64,000 nt of DNA from Phormidesmis priestleyi ULC007. Its GTDB lineage: Bacteria; Cyanobacteriota; Cyanobacteriia; Leptolyngbyales; Leptolyngbyaceae. The stretch's first letter is position 1. The number at the start of each line of letters is the position of its first letter. The stretch is from positions 154,095-218,094 of the forward strand of contig NZ_MPPI01000002.1 in NCBI RefSeq assembly GCF_001895925.1. The letters are read 5' to 3'. A program made the position numbers and the translations under genes. Shown in pieces: positions 43,404 through 51,528 of the stretch. The notes beneath the pieces were generated by a model. The model was not told the origin of the DNA and did no database searches. It worked only from the letters and a program-made list of their open reading frames with translations.

Positions 43404-44504
43404 CTAGAACGAAATAATTAGATAGCCGTCTTGAAACTTAGCACCTTTAACGGGTTGTCCCCGCAGTTGCGGCGGCAGATCCACATTACGCCGCTGGTCG
43501 CCCGCTTCGATCGTGATTTCAGGGCCCGATTGGGTCAGTTTGACTTGCTTTTTATCAAACCCTGGTAGAAAGAGCGAAACTTTGCGCTCGGAGACGTTAA
43601 CCGCGATCGGACGTGGAGCCTGACTTGCCTGATCTTGAAAGTTTGGCAAGACATCGATCAAGGGCTGCCAGTCGTTGACGGATTGGATCGGAATCGTCGT
43701 CACCAAAAGCGGATCAAAGGCAGTCGTCACCTCATCGGCTCCAGATGCCCGGTTGAGAATCACACCGCCCACCGTCAATCCAATTTGTTGAGCGCTGCCC
43801 CAAAGATATTGAGCCGTGGCGATCGCCGCCGGATCATTAGTCGTCACTAAATAGGCTGCCATGCGCTGCGGGTTAGCGACCACCTGCTTACCCTGCTCTA
43901 GCAGATCATTCACCTGACCTGTAGGTTGAGCAAAGTTGTCGCCTACAAAGCTGACATTGGTCAAGACGGTGCTTGCTGCGAGTTGAATCACAGGTGACAG
44001 CGCTTTACCTAGATCAGACTCAACAAATAGCTTGCGAAATCGCCGAATATACCAGCTAATCGTTTCGGGTAGTCCTAACATTCGCAGCGTAGCTTGATCG
44101 CCAGACCCGTCATAGACGATCGCGTCATATTTGCCGCTGCTCTCATATTCTCGAATGGCATTCAGCGCCAAGGCAGTATCCATTCCTGGCAAAACGCTCA
44201 ATTCTTGCCCAAACACTTCCTTAAAAAAAGGCGTGCGAAGGTATTGCGCTTCTAGTTTTTTGACTTCTTCCCAACTGCGTTCTAAAAGCGTTGCAGTCTG
44301 TAGCTGAACGGCGTATAAGTTGGGGGAAATCTCTTGGGGATCGAGGCTCAAAGCTGTGCCCAGTGCCGCCCCAAACGCCGGACTAGAATCCTGTCCGAGT
44401 AGTAAAACTCGCTTGCCCTGATTTGCAAGTTTTTTGGCAGCCGCGATCGCGATCGTCGTTCGCCCGGTGCCACCTTTGCCTAAAAACGTCAAGATAAAAG
44501 CCAT
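43404..44504 (-). CDS. Get3/ArsA-fold ATPase with alpha-crystallin-like tail (Get3d-like)
   Basis: 366 residues. The deviant P-loop is FLGKGGTGRTTIAIAAAKK: the signature lysine (GKGG) is present, but arginine replaces the usual second lysine before TT. The central region (YDAIVYDGSGDQATLRML) is the switch area. From about 295 the C-terminus (VSLFLPGFDKKQVKLTQSG) is a small beta-sandwich like HSP20/ArsA_HSP20. This two-part layout is the Get3d class described in phototrophs. The client is unknown; the chlG neighbour suggests a link to chlorophyll or membrane protein biogenesis. Confidence 0.88.
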   Translation of the reverse strand: MAFILTFLGKGGTGRTTIAIAAAKKLANQGKRVLLLGQDSSPAFGAALGTALSLDPQEISPNLYAVQLQTATLLERSWEEVKKLEAQYLRTPFFKEVFGQELSVLPGMDTALALNAIREYESSGKYDAIVYDGSGDQATLRMLGLPETISWYIRRFRKLFVESDLGKALSPVIQLAASTVLTNVSFVGDNFAQPTGQVNDLLEQGKQVVANPQRMAAYLVTTNDPAAIATAQYLWGSAQQIGLTVGGVILNRASGADEVTTAFDPLLVTTIPIQSVNDWQPLIDVLPNFQDQASQAPRPIAVNVSERKVSLFLPGFDKKQVKLTQSGPEITIEAGDQRRNVDLPPQLRGQPVKGAKFQDGYLIISF

Positions 44505-44538
44505 ATTTAACTATTCCGAGCCAACTTAACCATTAGAG

Positions 44539-44582
44539 TTTTGAATTTTGAACCAACGCAACCGAAAATTCAAAATTCAAAA
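44539..44582. repeat. Perfect 14-bp inverted repeat between petP and the get3d-like gene
   Basis: TTTTGAATTTTGAA at 44539-44552 and TTCAAAATTCAAAA at 44569-44582 are exact inverted copies separated by 16 bases. AT-rich AATTCAAAATT strings are a common dispersed repeat in cyanobacteria. On the minus strand it could end petP transcription or form a leader hairpin for the downstream ATPase gene. Confidence 0.7.
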
Positions 44583-44628
44583 TTCTTTCATTTCCTCATG
44601 TTAGCGACTGCACGGAATCGGGAGCGCT

Positions 44629-44823
44629 TTAATTAAACAACTCTAGTTCGTCTTCAAAGAACCAGGTTCCGGTGTTGTCTTCAAACTGAACTAACATCCC
44701 AACTCCATAACCGTCCACAACTTTAAAGTCGCGAATAGTGCCAGTTTTACCCAGTTTTTTAATGATTTCCTGAGAAACCCGATCGCGCAAACGTCGAACC
44801 CGAACTTTTTGACCGATTTCCAT
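44629..44823 (-). CDS. petP: Cytochrome b6f complex subunit PetP
   Basis: 64 residues from the ATG at 44823 (MEIGQKVRVRRLRDRV). The sequence continues LGKTGTIRDFKVVDGYGVG and ends ENTGTWFFEDELEL-like (seen as EDNTGTWFFEDELELF). This is the SH3-like PetP/DUF2862 protein bound to the cytoplasmic face of b6f in cyanobacteria, where it affects linear electron flow. The upstream extension to 44847 (MACISLFA) is not conserved in the family and is rejected as the start. Confidence 0.88.
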   Translation of the reverse strand: MEIGQKVRVRRLRDRVSQEIIKKLGKTGTIRDFKVVDGYGVGMLVQFEDNTGTWFFEDELELFN

Positions 44824-44961
44824 TGCAAACAGACTGATACAAGCCATTCAAAAGTTTACCAGGATGTTGCATCAGATTAAGGCTTTTGGTAATTCGTCAT
44901 TCACAAAGAACAAAAGCCAGAATGATAGGATTCAAGGACTATTTCAGGTCTTAGAGGCTCC

Positions 44962-45732
44962 ATGCTGGCTAAAAGAATTTTGCCTTGTCTAGATGTAAAA
45001 GCAGGGCGCGTGGTCAAGGGCGTGAATTTTGTTGATTTACGGGATGCGGGTGATCCGGTTGAGTTAGCGAAAGCTTATAACGAGGCAGGCGCTGACGAAC
45101 TGGTGTTTCTCGACATTACAGCCACCCACGAAGACCGAGACGTGATCTACGACGTGGTTTATCGAACGGCGGAACAGGTGTTCATTCCCTTAACCGTTGG
45201 TGGAGGCATTCAAAACTTAGAGACGATTAAGAAATTGTTACGAGCGGGAGCCGATAAAGTCAGCATTAATTCTTCTGCGGTGCGCGATCCCGACTTTGTT
45301 AATCAAGCAAGTCAGCGATTTGGCAATCAGTGTATTGTGGTCGCGATCGATGCCCGTCGTCGCTCCGATCCCGCAAATCCAGGCTGGGATGTGTTTGTGC
45401 GCGGAGGGCGAGAAAACACGGGACTAGACGCGATCGCGTGGGCAAGAGAAGTCACAGAACGCGGGGCTGGAGAGCTTTTGATCACTAGCATGGATGCCGA
45501 TGGCACTCAGTCTGGCTATGACTTAGAGCTGACTCGGACGATCGCAGAGCAAGTCCAGATCCCCGTAATTGCATCGGGGGGTGCAGGTAACTGTGAACAT
45601 ATCTATGAAGCAGTCACCGAAGGGAAAGCTGAGGCGGCGCTGCTTGCGTCTTTATTACATTACGGACAGTTAAGCGTGGCTCAGATCAAGACCTACTTGA
45701 GCGATCGCCAAATTCCGGTGCGCTTCACATAG
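44962..45732 (+). CDS. hisF: Imidazole glycerol phosphate synthase subunit HisF
   Basis: 256 residues. [20 protein letters not shown] contains catalytic Asp11; the second acid lies in [11 protein letters not shown] near 130. VGGGIQ and [10 protein letters not shown] are the phosphate-binding loops of the TIM barrel. HisF uses ammonia from HisH to make imidazole glycerol phosphate and AICAR in histidine synthesis. A monocistronic setting; hisH is not in the window. Confidence 0.97.
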   Translation: MLAKRILPCLDVKAGRVVKGVNFVDLRDAGDPVELAKAYNEAGADELVFLDITATHEDRDVIYDVVYRTAEQVFIPLTVGGGIQNLETIKKLLRAGADKVSINSSAVRDPDFVNQASQRFGNQCIVVAIDARRRSDPANPGWDVFVRGGRENTGLDAIAWAREVTERGAGELLITSMDADGTQSGYDLELTRTIAEQVQIPVIASGGAGNCEHIYEAVTEGKAEAALLASLLHYGQLSVAQIKTYLSDRQIPVRFT

Positions 45733-45865
45733 AGAAACTCCACGACTGATAAGCGTTTCAAACTATTTGCCAAATCAATAATTTGCACTATTATTGGGAT
45801 CTGAAGTGCTGACAAATATTAAAAGAGAGCAACGTTTTATGAGCGTCTGTTACACTGTGTAAACT

Positions 45866-46150
45866 ATGCTAATCATTATTCTCGTGATTGTGATTGCTCT
45901 TGTCGCCTGGTCTTTGCAATTAATGCAAGAGGCAGTTGAGCAGCGTGAATTTTCTCTAATGTTGGCAGGCACGCTTGTGGCATCTTCGGCAGCCGCATTG
46001 ATGACTGTCTATTTTTTGATGGGCAACTGTATGGGTCACATGGCTCGAATGTCTCATGACACGTCTGCTTACTATAGTCAGCCTTATGAGTCAGTCACCT
46101 GGTCTTTAGATCAGGAAGAGTTAGAAGAGGCACAGGCTTACTATCGATGA
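45866..46150 (+). CDS. Small membrane protein, unknown function
   Basis: 94 residues. Two hydrophobic helices: LIIILVIVIALVAWSLQLM at the very start and LMLAGTLVASSAAALMTVYFLM, joined by a short acidic loop (EAVEQREF). A polar, tyrosine-rich tail follows (SAYYSQPYESVTW...EEAQAYYR). I do not recognise it. It ends about 100 bases before a hairpin with a T-run. Confidence 0.6.
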   Translation: MLIIILVIVIALVAWSLQLMQEAVEQREFSLMLAGTLVASSAAALMTVYFLMGNCMGHMARMSHDTSAYYSQPYESVTWSLDQEELEEAQAYYR

Positions 46151-46257
46151 AGCGAATAATCGTCTTGAAGGTTTTAACCTGCTCAATCTCTTCAAATACA
46201 GGCACATTCCTTCTGTAGGATCTAGACAGCGATCGCACAATATAGCGAGACTGATCA

Positions 46258-46283
46258 GGTGGGTAATACCCATCTTATTTTTT
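46258..46283 (+). terminator. Probable intrinsic terminator
   Basis: GGTGGGT at 46258-46264 pairs with ACCCATC at 46268-46274 (one G-T pair) around AAT, followed by TTATTTTTT. It is about 108 bases after the small membrane protein and before rca. Confidence 0.45.
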
Positions 46284-46333
46284 GTCTTGACTCGCCTTTT
46301 CTCTGATGTCTCCAATCATTGGTTTCTAGCTTC

Positions 46334-47599
46334 ATGAGTTACTACATCTCTCCCCGCTTTATCGATAAACTTTCGGTTCATATCACCAAAAATTACTTAG
46401 ATCTCCCCCAGGTCAAAGTGCCTCTAATCTTGGGAGTTCACGGACGCAAGGGAGAGGGCAAATCGTTTCAATGCGAGTTGGTGTTTGAGCGGATGGGAGT
46501 CGAAGCCGTTTATATGTCAGCAGGAGAACTAGAAAGCCCTGATGCAGGCGATCCGGCTCGGTTGATTCGGTTGCGCTATCGCGAGGCGGCAGATATTGTC
46601 AAAGTGCGCGGCAAAATGGCGGTGTTGATGATCAACGACATCGACGCAGGAGCGGGGCGCGTTGATCAATTCACTCAATACACGGTGAATACACAGCTAG
46701 TTCACGGCACATTGATGAATATTGCCGACAATCCAACCAATGTGCAACTTCCGGGCAGTTATGAAATTGAGCCGATTCAGCGCATTCCGATCATTGTCAC
46801 GGGTAACGATTTAGGCACTCTTTACGCCCCGTTGACTCGTGATGGACGCATGGAGAAGTTTTTCTGGGAACCCGATCGCGACGATCGCATTGGCATCGTC
46901 AGCGGCATTTTTGAAGTCGATCACCTCGATCGCCGCGACGTTGAGCAACTGGTGGATGCGTTTCCTGACCAGTCGATCGACTTTTATGGAGCGCTGCGAT
47001 CGCGCCTCTATGATGAACAAGTCCGCAAACTCATTCAAGAAGTTGGCTTAGACCACATCTCAATGCGAGTCGTCAACAGTGCCGAACGTCCGCCAGAGTT
47101 CCGCAAACCCGATTTCACCCTGTCACATCTTCTAGAACTGGGGCAGTTGATGGTCGGTGAGCAGCAGCGATTAAAAGAAATGCGGTTAGTAGATGAATAT
47201 AATCGTGTGATTGGCAATCGCAAGCTTGGCGAAGTCAACATGATGCCGTCTGCCCCAGCTCCCATCAAATCAAATGGACATACGCCGCCATCGACCAGCA
47301 GCTATAGTGGTCAGCCTTCTAGCACGCGCCTCGATCCAGAAATGGTGAGCGAACTCAATCGCATTTTGGGACACGGACACCGCTTAGGAATCGAGTTTGT
47401 AGACGATCGACGTTTTCGCAACAATTCCTGGAGTTGTTACGGCACTTTTGAAGGGAATGGAGCCGACGCGATCGCAGCATTAGAGTCCTGCCTTGCCGAA
47501 CATCCGCGAGACTATGTACGTCTAGTAGGAGTTGATTCGCGCGATCGTCGCCGAGTGATCGAAACCATTATTCATCGTCCCGATGGCAAACCTGCTTGA
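46334..47599 (+). CDS. rca: Rubisco activase with C-terminal small-subunit-like domain
   Basis: 421 residues from the ATG at 46334. An AAA+ core has Walker A GRKGEGKS at 37-44, Walker B in VLMINDIDAG, and sensor residues in PIIVTGNDLGTLYAPLTRDGR (shortened). A flexible linker (about 305-340, PAPIKSNGHTPPSTSS) leads to an 85-residue domain like the Rubisco small subunit (LGIEFVDDRRFRNNSWSCYG). This SSUL fusion docks the activase to Rubisco and recruits it to carboxysomes in cyanobacteria. It removes inhibitory sugar phosphates from Rubisco. rbcL/rbcS are not in the window. Confidence 0.94.
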   Translation: MSYYISPRFIDKLSVHITKNYLDLPQVKVPLILGVHGRKGEGKSFQCELVFERMGVEAVYMSAGELESPDAGDPARLIRLRYREAADIVKVRGKMAVLMINDIDAGAGRVDQFTQYTVNTQLVHGTLMNIADNPTNVQLPGSYEIEPIQRIPIIVTGNDLGTLYAPLTRDGRMEKFFWEPDRDDRIGIVSGIFEVDHLDRRDVEQLVDAFPDQSIDFYGALRSRLYDEQVRKLIQEVGLDHISMRVVNSAERPPEFRKPDFTLSHLLELGQLMVGEQQRLKEMRLVDEYNRVIGNRKLGEVNMMPSAPAPIKSNGHTPPSTSSYSGQPSSTRLDPEMVSELNRILGHGHRLGIEFVDDRRFRNNSWSCYGTFEGNGADAIAALESCLAEHPRDYVRLVGVDSRDRRRVIETIIHRPDGKPA

Positions 47600-47616
47600 T
47601 CGTGAATTTATCGCTT

Positions 47617-48018
47617 CTAGGGTGGTTGCGTCCCGATCGCCAGCCGCACCCCTGGAATTGATCGCAGCCGATCCATCACGGTGATCACCTGCCCGTGACT
47701 GACCCGCCGATCGGCATCAATTATCACTAAAATCTGGCGATTCTTGCCTTTGATCCCCTGAACCTGATTTTCTAAACTATTGAGTTGAATCGGTTTGCGG
47801 TTGAGGGCAAGCTTGCCACCTTGGTCGATCGTCACCGTTGCTTGAGTCGATTTTTGTGCCTCAGCCGTAGCCGCGCTTGGAAGATTAACGGGCAACCCTT
47901 GAGAGCGCGTTAAAAATAGCGTAGACATAATAAAAAACGTCAGCAGCGCAAAGATCACATCAATCATTGGCACGATGTAAATCTGAGGCGGCAGATCAGG
48001 CTCTTCAGGTAGACGCAT
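47617..48018 (-). CDS. exbD: ExbD/TolR-type biopolymer transport protein (pair 1)
   Basis: 133 residues. A short cytoplasmic N-terminus, then one membrane helix with the proton-relay aspartate in IYIVPMIDVIFALLTFFIM, then a periplasmic domain (ILVIIDADRRVSHGQVITVMD). It overlaps the ExbB gene by 14 bases. With ExbB it forms a proton-driven motor in the plasma membrane. No tonB gene is adjacent. Confidence 0.92.
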   Translation of the reverse strand: MRLPEEPDLPPQIYIVPMIDVIFALLTFFIMSTLFLTRSQGLPVNLPSAATAEAQKSTQATVTIDQGGKLALNRKPIQLNSLENQVQGIKGKNRQILVIIDADRRVSHGQVITVMDRLRSIPGVRLAIGTQPP

Positions 48019-48652
48019 AGGAACTTTCCCCCTTTTCGTGGCGGCGGCGATAGAGCAGTTCTAACTGTCCACCATACTCTTGAATCAGAGCAATCTGTCG
48101 AATATATAACCCTCGAAAGGTGTTAGCGAAGAGAAGAGTCACGATCGCCACCACCAATCCCGATGCTGTCGAAATCAACGCTTCACTGATCCCACCCGTC
48201 ACATTGGAGGTGTTAGTGCCGCCGACATCTCCCAATCGCAGCGAGGCAAATGAGGTGATCAATCCTAAAATGGTGCCCAATAGCCCTAGCAGAGGCGCAA
48301 GACTAATGATGGTTTCAAAGACGGTATTGAAGCGCTTTAAAAGCGGAATTTCTGCCTGAGCAGCACTTTCTAGCGCTAGCCGAAACTCTTCTGAGGTCGC
48401 TTCTTCTAACTCTAGGGCAGCCATGAAAATGCGGGCAACGGGCAAATCAGAATTTTGCTCTAACATCAAGAAAGCGGCTCTAGGACTGCGCTTATAAAGC
48501 ACTAGTGTTTCTCGAAGCACCCGATCGTGGCGTTTTCTAACTTTCGCCCAAAAGATAATTCGTTCCAAGATTAGCGCGACTGCCAGGATCGAAAATCCGA
48601 GCAGGGGAACCATGACAACGCCGCCAGCAGCAAACCAATTATTAGACCCCAT
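48005..48652 (-). CDS. exbB: ExbB/TolQ-type proton channel (pair 1)
   Basis: 215 residues with three membrane helices: VVMVPLLGFSILAVALIL near the start, [21 protein letters not shown], and GISEALISTASGLVVAIVTLLF. The [13 protein letters not shown] and EALxxTAxGLxxAI motifs define the MotA/TolQ/ExbB family. It drives an envelope process using the proton motive force. Co-transcribed with exbD; the DUF2993 gene lies upstream on the same strand. Confidence 0.92.
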   Translation of the reverse strand: MGSNNWFAAGGVVMVPLLGFSILAVALILERIIFWAKVRKRHDRVLRETLVLYKRSPRAAFLMLEQNSDLPVARIFMAALELEEATSEEFRLALESAAQAEIPLLKRFNTVFETIISLAPLLGLLGTILGLITSFASLRLGDVGGTNTSNVTGGISEALISTASGLVVAIVTLLFANTFRGLYIRQIALIQEYGGQLELLYRRRHEKGESSYAST

Positions 48653-48743
48653 ATCGATCGTTCAGCCACTTGAAGAGTCACGAGGGTTCATTTTAGTGCT
48701 TCGTGGGCTTCCTCGCTACAATTCTCAGTTAGGACGCAGAGAT

Positions 48744-49535
48744 TCAGGCGATGTTAGGAAAGCGCTCAATCTGGGCGTAGCCACTAAAAACCAGATGGTC
48801 TCCCTGCGTTTCGAGACGATTAATGCGTAGCAGTACCCCATCGAGGTCAAAGCGATCGAGATCGACCATGTTGTCAAGAATCTCAGCAAATGCCATCGTT
48901 AATACTTCTGAAATGCTGCGTAACTCTTCTGGAACCGCTTCTGGCTCAAACTGAGGATTTTGAAAGGCAACGCGCCGCCGCCGCTCGATCGCCAGAGTCG
49001 CTGTCATGCTCACAGGTAAGGTGTTGTTTGGCAGCAAGGCTTTCGCAAAAATCTGAATTCTGTTTTCGGGTAAAAGCTTCAGTGCAATGTCTGAGAAGGA
49101 GACAGGCTCACCTCCTGACAGATTCATCAGCGCGGGTTCAGTCACATTTTGCAGTTTTTTAACGACTAGCTCAGACTTAAACGCTTCATTGATGCCTGCT
49201 TCGGTAAGCGTAATTTGAGCGATCGCTTGAGTTGGTTGCTTGAGCCGAATCTTGCCACTGAGAACTGAGCCAAAGTCGAGCGCGACCGCATCGGTTTCAA
49301 ATCGCATCTCTTCGACCCAAAAATCTTTGCGAATCAACAACCCGCGTCCGCCCATCTTGAAGCTGTCGAGACTGCCCTGCAACAGCTTGCTAGAAGGAGA
49401 GCAACGAATCGAAACCTCAACAGACTCGCTCTTTGAAAACAGGCGACGAATGGATTCACTCGCAACCTTGTTTAGCATCCGTTCACCAAAGTCGGTGCCC
49501 GAAGCATTTTTTAGATTTGTGAAGCCATTGAGCAT
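48744..49535 (-). CDS. DUF2993 (LmeA-like) lipid-binding protein
   Basis: 263 residues. The pattern VEVSIRCSPSSKLLQGSLDSF, DSFKMGGRGLLIRKDFWVEEM and LRLKQPTQAIAQITLTEAGIN-type strands fits DUF2993, a tubular lipid-binding fold (relatives include mycobacterial LmeA). No obvious signal peptide: the N-terminus MLNGFTNLKNASGTDFGERML is polar. It may act at the membrane face. It lies 91 bases upstream of exbB on the same strand, possibly one operon. Confidence 0.78.
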   Translation of the reverse strand: MLNGFTNLKNASGTDFGERMLNKVASESIRRLFSKSESVEVSIRCSPSSKLLQGSLDSFKMGGRGLLIRKDFWVEEMRFETDAVALDFGSVLSGKIRLKQPTQAIAQITLTEAGINEAFKSELVVKKLQNVTEPALMNLSGGEPVSFSDIALKLLPENRIQIFAKALLPNNTLPVSMTATLAIERRRRVAFQNPQFEPEAVPEELRSISEVLTMAFAEILDNMVDLDRFDLDGVLLRINRLETQGDHLVFSGYAQIERFPNIA

Positions 49536-49973
49536 AGTTCTATTTGCAACGGTTCTTTACTAGTTTGTAACAGATTGTAAAGAGCTGTCAATTCCTGACT
49601 TGATCGGCTTCGACTGGAAAAAGGTAGAAACTAGAGATGATTAAACTTCAAATAAACAGCCCTAAGCGGTGTAAATGCCTAGTTGAGATGATTGTAACGT
49701 TTACTTCTTACTCCAATCGTCTAATTGTCGCCTTGGGACATAAAATCTATTTATACTTCGTAACAAATTGTCTTATTACTTATAGTTCTCACCTTAATGC
49801 ATTGTGAATACCTTCCTAGTGTCGAGCGCATCATCCACGGCCCTAGACTTTATTCTCTGTAGAGAGCAGCACTCCATACAGCCATCCAAGATCATTCTTC
49901 AGCCAGACGTTGAGGCATTTGAAGTGCGATTGGGTTGAATGGTTAGCTTTTAAACCTATTGATCATACTCATC
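49536..49973. other. 438-base divergent intergenic region
   Basis: Between the DUF2993 gene (minus) and the small lipoprotein-like gene (plus). AT-rich, no ORF or repeat that stands out. It must contain promoters for both directions; I see no confident box. Confidence 0.4.
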
Positions 49974-50300
49974 ATGGCTAAGTTCTTGGCGATCGCTGTT
50001 CTCCCATGGTTACTCGTCCTGCCGTTACAGGCGTGTTCTCCTGCTCAGGCACAAGCCGGACTCGATTCGCGAGTCTCAAGACTAGAGACGGAACTATTGG
50101 GCATTCAAAATCGACTCAATCAGATAGAAGCGAGTCGCTCAAGGCAAGGGGTCGCTGTCCCGGCTCCCGTATTGCCCTCTGGCGATCGCCGTGGAGATAG
50201 GCGAATTGTGTCGGCTGATCCTCAATTCGATCGGCTAGCGACCCTGGTGATCGAACTCAAAGAAAGAGTCACAGCTTTAGAAACCCGCCTTAATCGATGA
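49974..50300 (+). CDS. Small exported coiled-coil protein, possible lipoprotein
   Basis: 108 residues from the ATG at 49974. A hydrophobic signal (FLAIAVLPWLLVLPLQAC) ends in LQAC, a weak lipobox, or could be cut after AQA. Two heptad segments follow: LDSRVSRLETELLGIQNRLNQ and LATLVIELKERVTALETRL, so it probably forms a trimeric or dimeric coiled coil in the periplasm. No family recognised beyond that. Confidence 0.7.
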   Translation: MAKFLAIAVLPWLLVLPLQACSPAQAQAGLDSRVSRLETELLGIQNRLNQIEASRSRQGVAVPAPVLPSGDRRGDRRIVSADPQFDRLATLVIELKERVTALETRLNR

Positions 50301-50496
50301 GAACGCCGTTAGTAAAGAGGGAAATTCTTGGGTCAACAGAGCAAGTTCTTCACATCTTCGTATCTTACATACCCAAAACATTTCTGGGGGTTCCATAGAA
50401 TTTTCTCTAAAAGTAGGTTCAAAAAAACCGTATCTTCAATTGAGATCCCTGGCAGTGTCTTCTTAGCTGCTTAACACCCGGCAACAAAAATTTGCT

Positions 50497-51438
50497 ATGA
50501 GAAAATTTCTACAGGTCTTTGTTATCCTGGCTTTAGGAATCGCTGCCCTTATCCTGACTGTTAATTCTGGAGATGCTCAACTGGTCGAGGGTCAAAAAAA
50601 TAGGCTTCCTAGCTTTTCGATTCTCAGCTTACAACCTCAAACAGTCAGCGATTCTAGTTCTGCTCTATCCTCTGCTTGTGCCCTTAAGCCCATCCCTAGA
50701 GCGAATAAATCAAAATCAACTGTTGCTGCCGTGCGTGACCCAGTTCCCTTAAGTCGATTTAGACAAGATCCAAATCTTGCTGACCCGACAAAAGAAACTC
50801 TAGGCAAGGCAACGCCGAAGTACAACCCCAGAGAAGAAGTTGCACTCGCTCACCCAACCAATTTTGGGAGACGATTTGTGCAAGATCTCTACGGTAAACC
50901 AGCCGATAATGCAGCGATCGTGGTTCTCCATGAAACCGTCGGATCTGCCCAATCTACGATCGGCTTTTTTCAAACTCCTCACCCTAACGATAATGATCAA
51001 GTTAGCTACCATACGCTAATTACCCTAGATGGCACGATCGTCTATTTGGTGCCACCAGATAGACGAGCCTTCGGAGCCGGAAACTCCGTTTTTGTAGGTG
51101 AAACAGGTCAAGAAGCAGTTCAAACAAACCCAGACTTTCCGCCATCTGTTAACAACTTTGCCTATCACATTTCCCTGGTGACTCCGCCTGATGGGCGCAA
51201 CAATACCAATCGACATAGTGGATATACCCGCGCCCAATATCAATCACTGGCGTGGTTGGTGGCAAAAACAGGGGTGCCCGAATCGCGAATTACCACTCAC
51301 CGAACAGTGGATCGATCGCGCCAGCGCAAAGATCCCAGAAGTTTTGATGGAGAATACTTTTCGCGTTTGTTGAGCTTCTATCCTAAAACTCAGGAGATCT
51401 CAACTCAGTGTTCAACCCCGGCTGTTTTAGAGGAATAA
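50497..51438 (+). CDS. Secreted N-acetylmuramoyl-L-alanine amidase (amidase_2 family)
   Basis: 313 residues with a signal peptide at about 1-27 (FLQVFVILALGIAALILTV). The catalytic domain begins near 140: AIVVLHETVGSAQSTIGFF gives a zinc histidine, VSYHTLITLDGTIVYLVPP the central strand, and ITTHRTVDRSRQRKDP the second histidine and a downstream Asp in place of Cys. It hydrolyses peptidoglycan stem amides in the periplasm. It is distinct from the unsignalled enzyme at 4147. Confidence 0.88.
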   Translation: MRKFLQVFVILALGIAALILTVNSGDAQLVEGQKNRLPSFSILSLQPQTVSDSSSALSSACALKPIPRANKSKSTVAAVRDPVPLSRFRQDPNLADPTKETLGKATPKYNPREEVALAHPTNFGRRFVQDLYGKPADNAAIVVLHETVGSAQSTIGFFQTPHPNDNDQVSYHTLITLDGTIVYLVPPDRRAFGAGNSVFVGETGQEAVQTNPDFPPSVNNFAYHISLVTPPDGRNNTNRHSGYTRAQYQSLAWLVAKTGVPESRITTHRTVDRSRQRKDPRSFDGEYFSRLLSFYPKTQEISTQCSTPAVLEE

Positions 51439-51528
51439 ATGAAAAAAGGGAAAGGAGAATTACTTCCCCTCTCCCTCTACCTCAGTCAACTAAGGTCAAG
51501 ACCTCTAATTAATTGATCAAGACTCTAA

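Noticed and set aside
51439-51528. Terminator between the amidase and VCBS genes
   Set aside because: AGGGAAAGGAG and CTTCCCCTCTCCC pair only with bulges and there is no proper T-run; not called.
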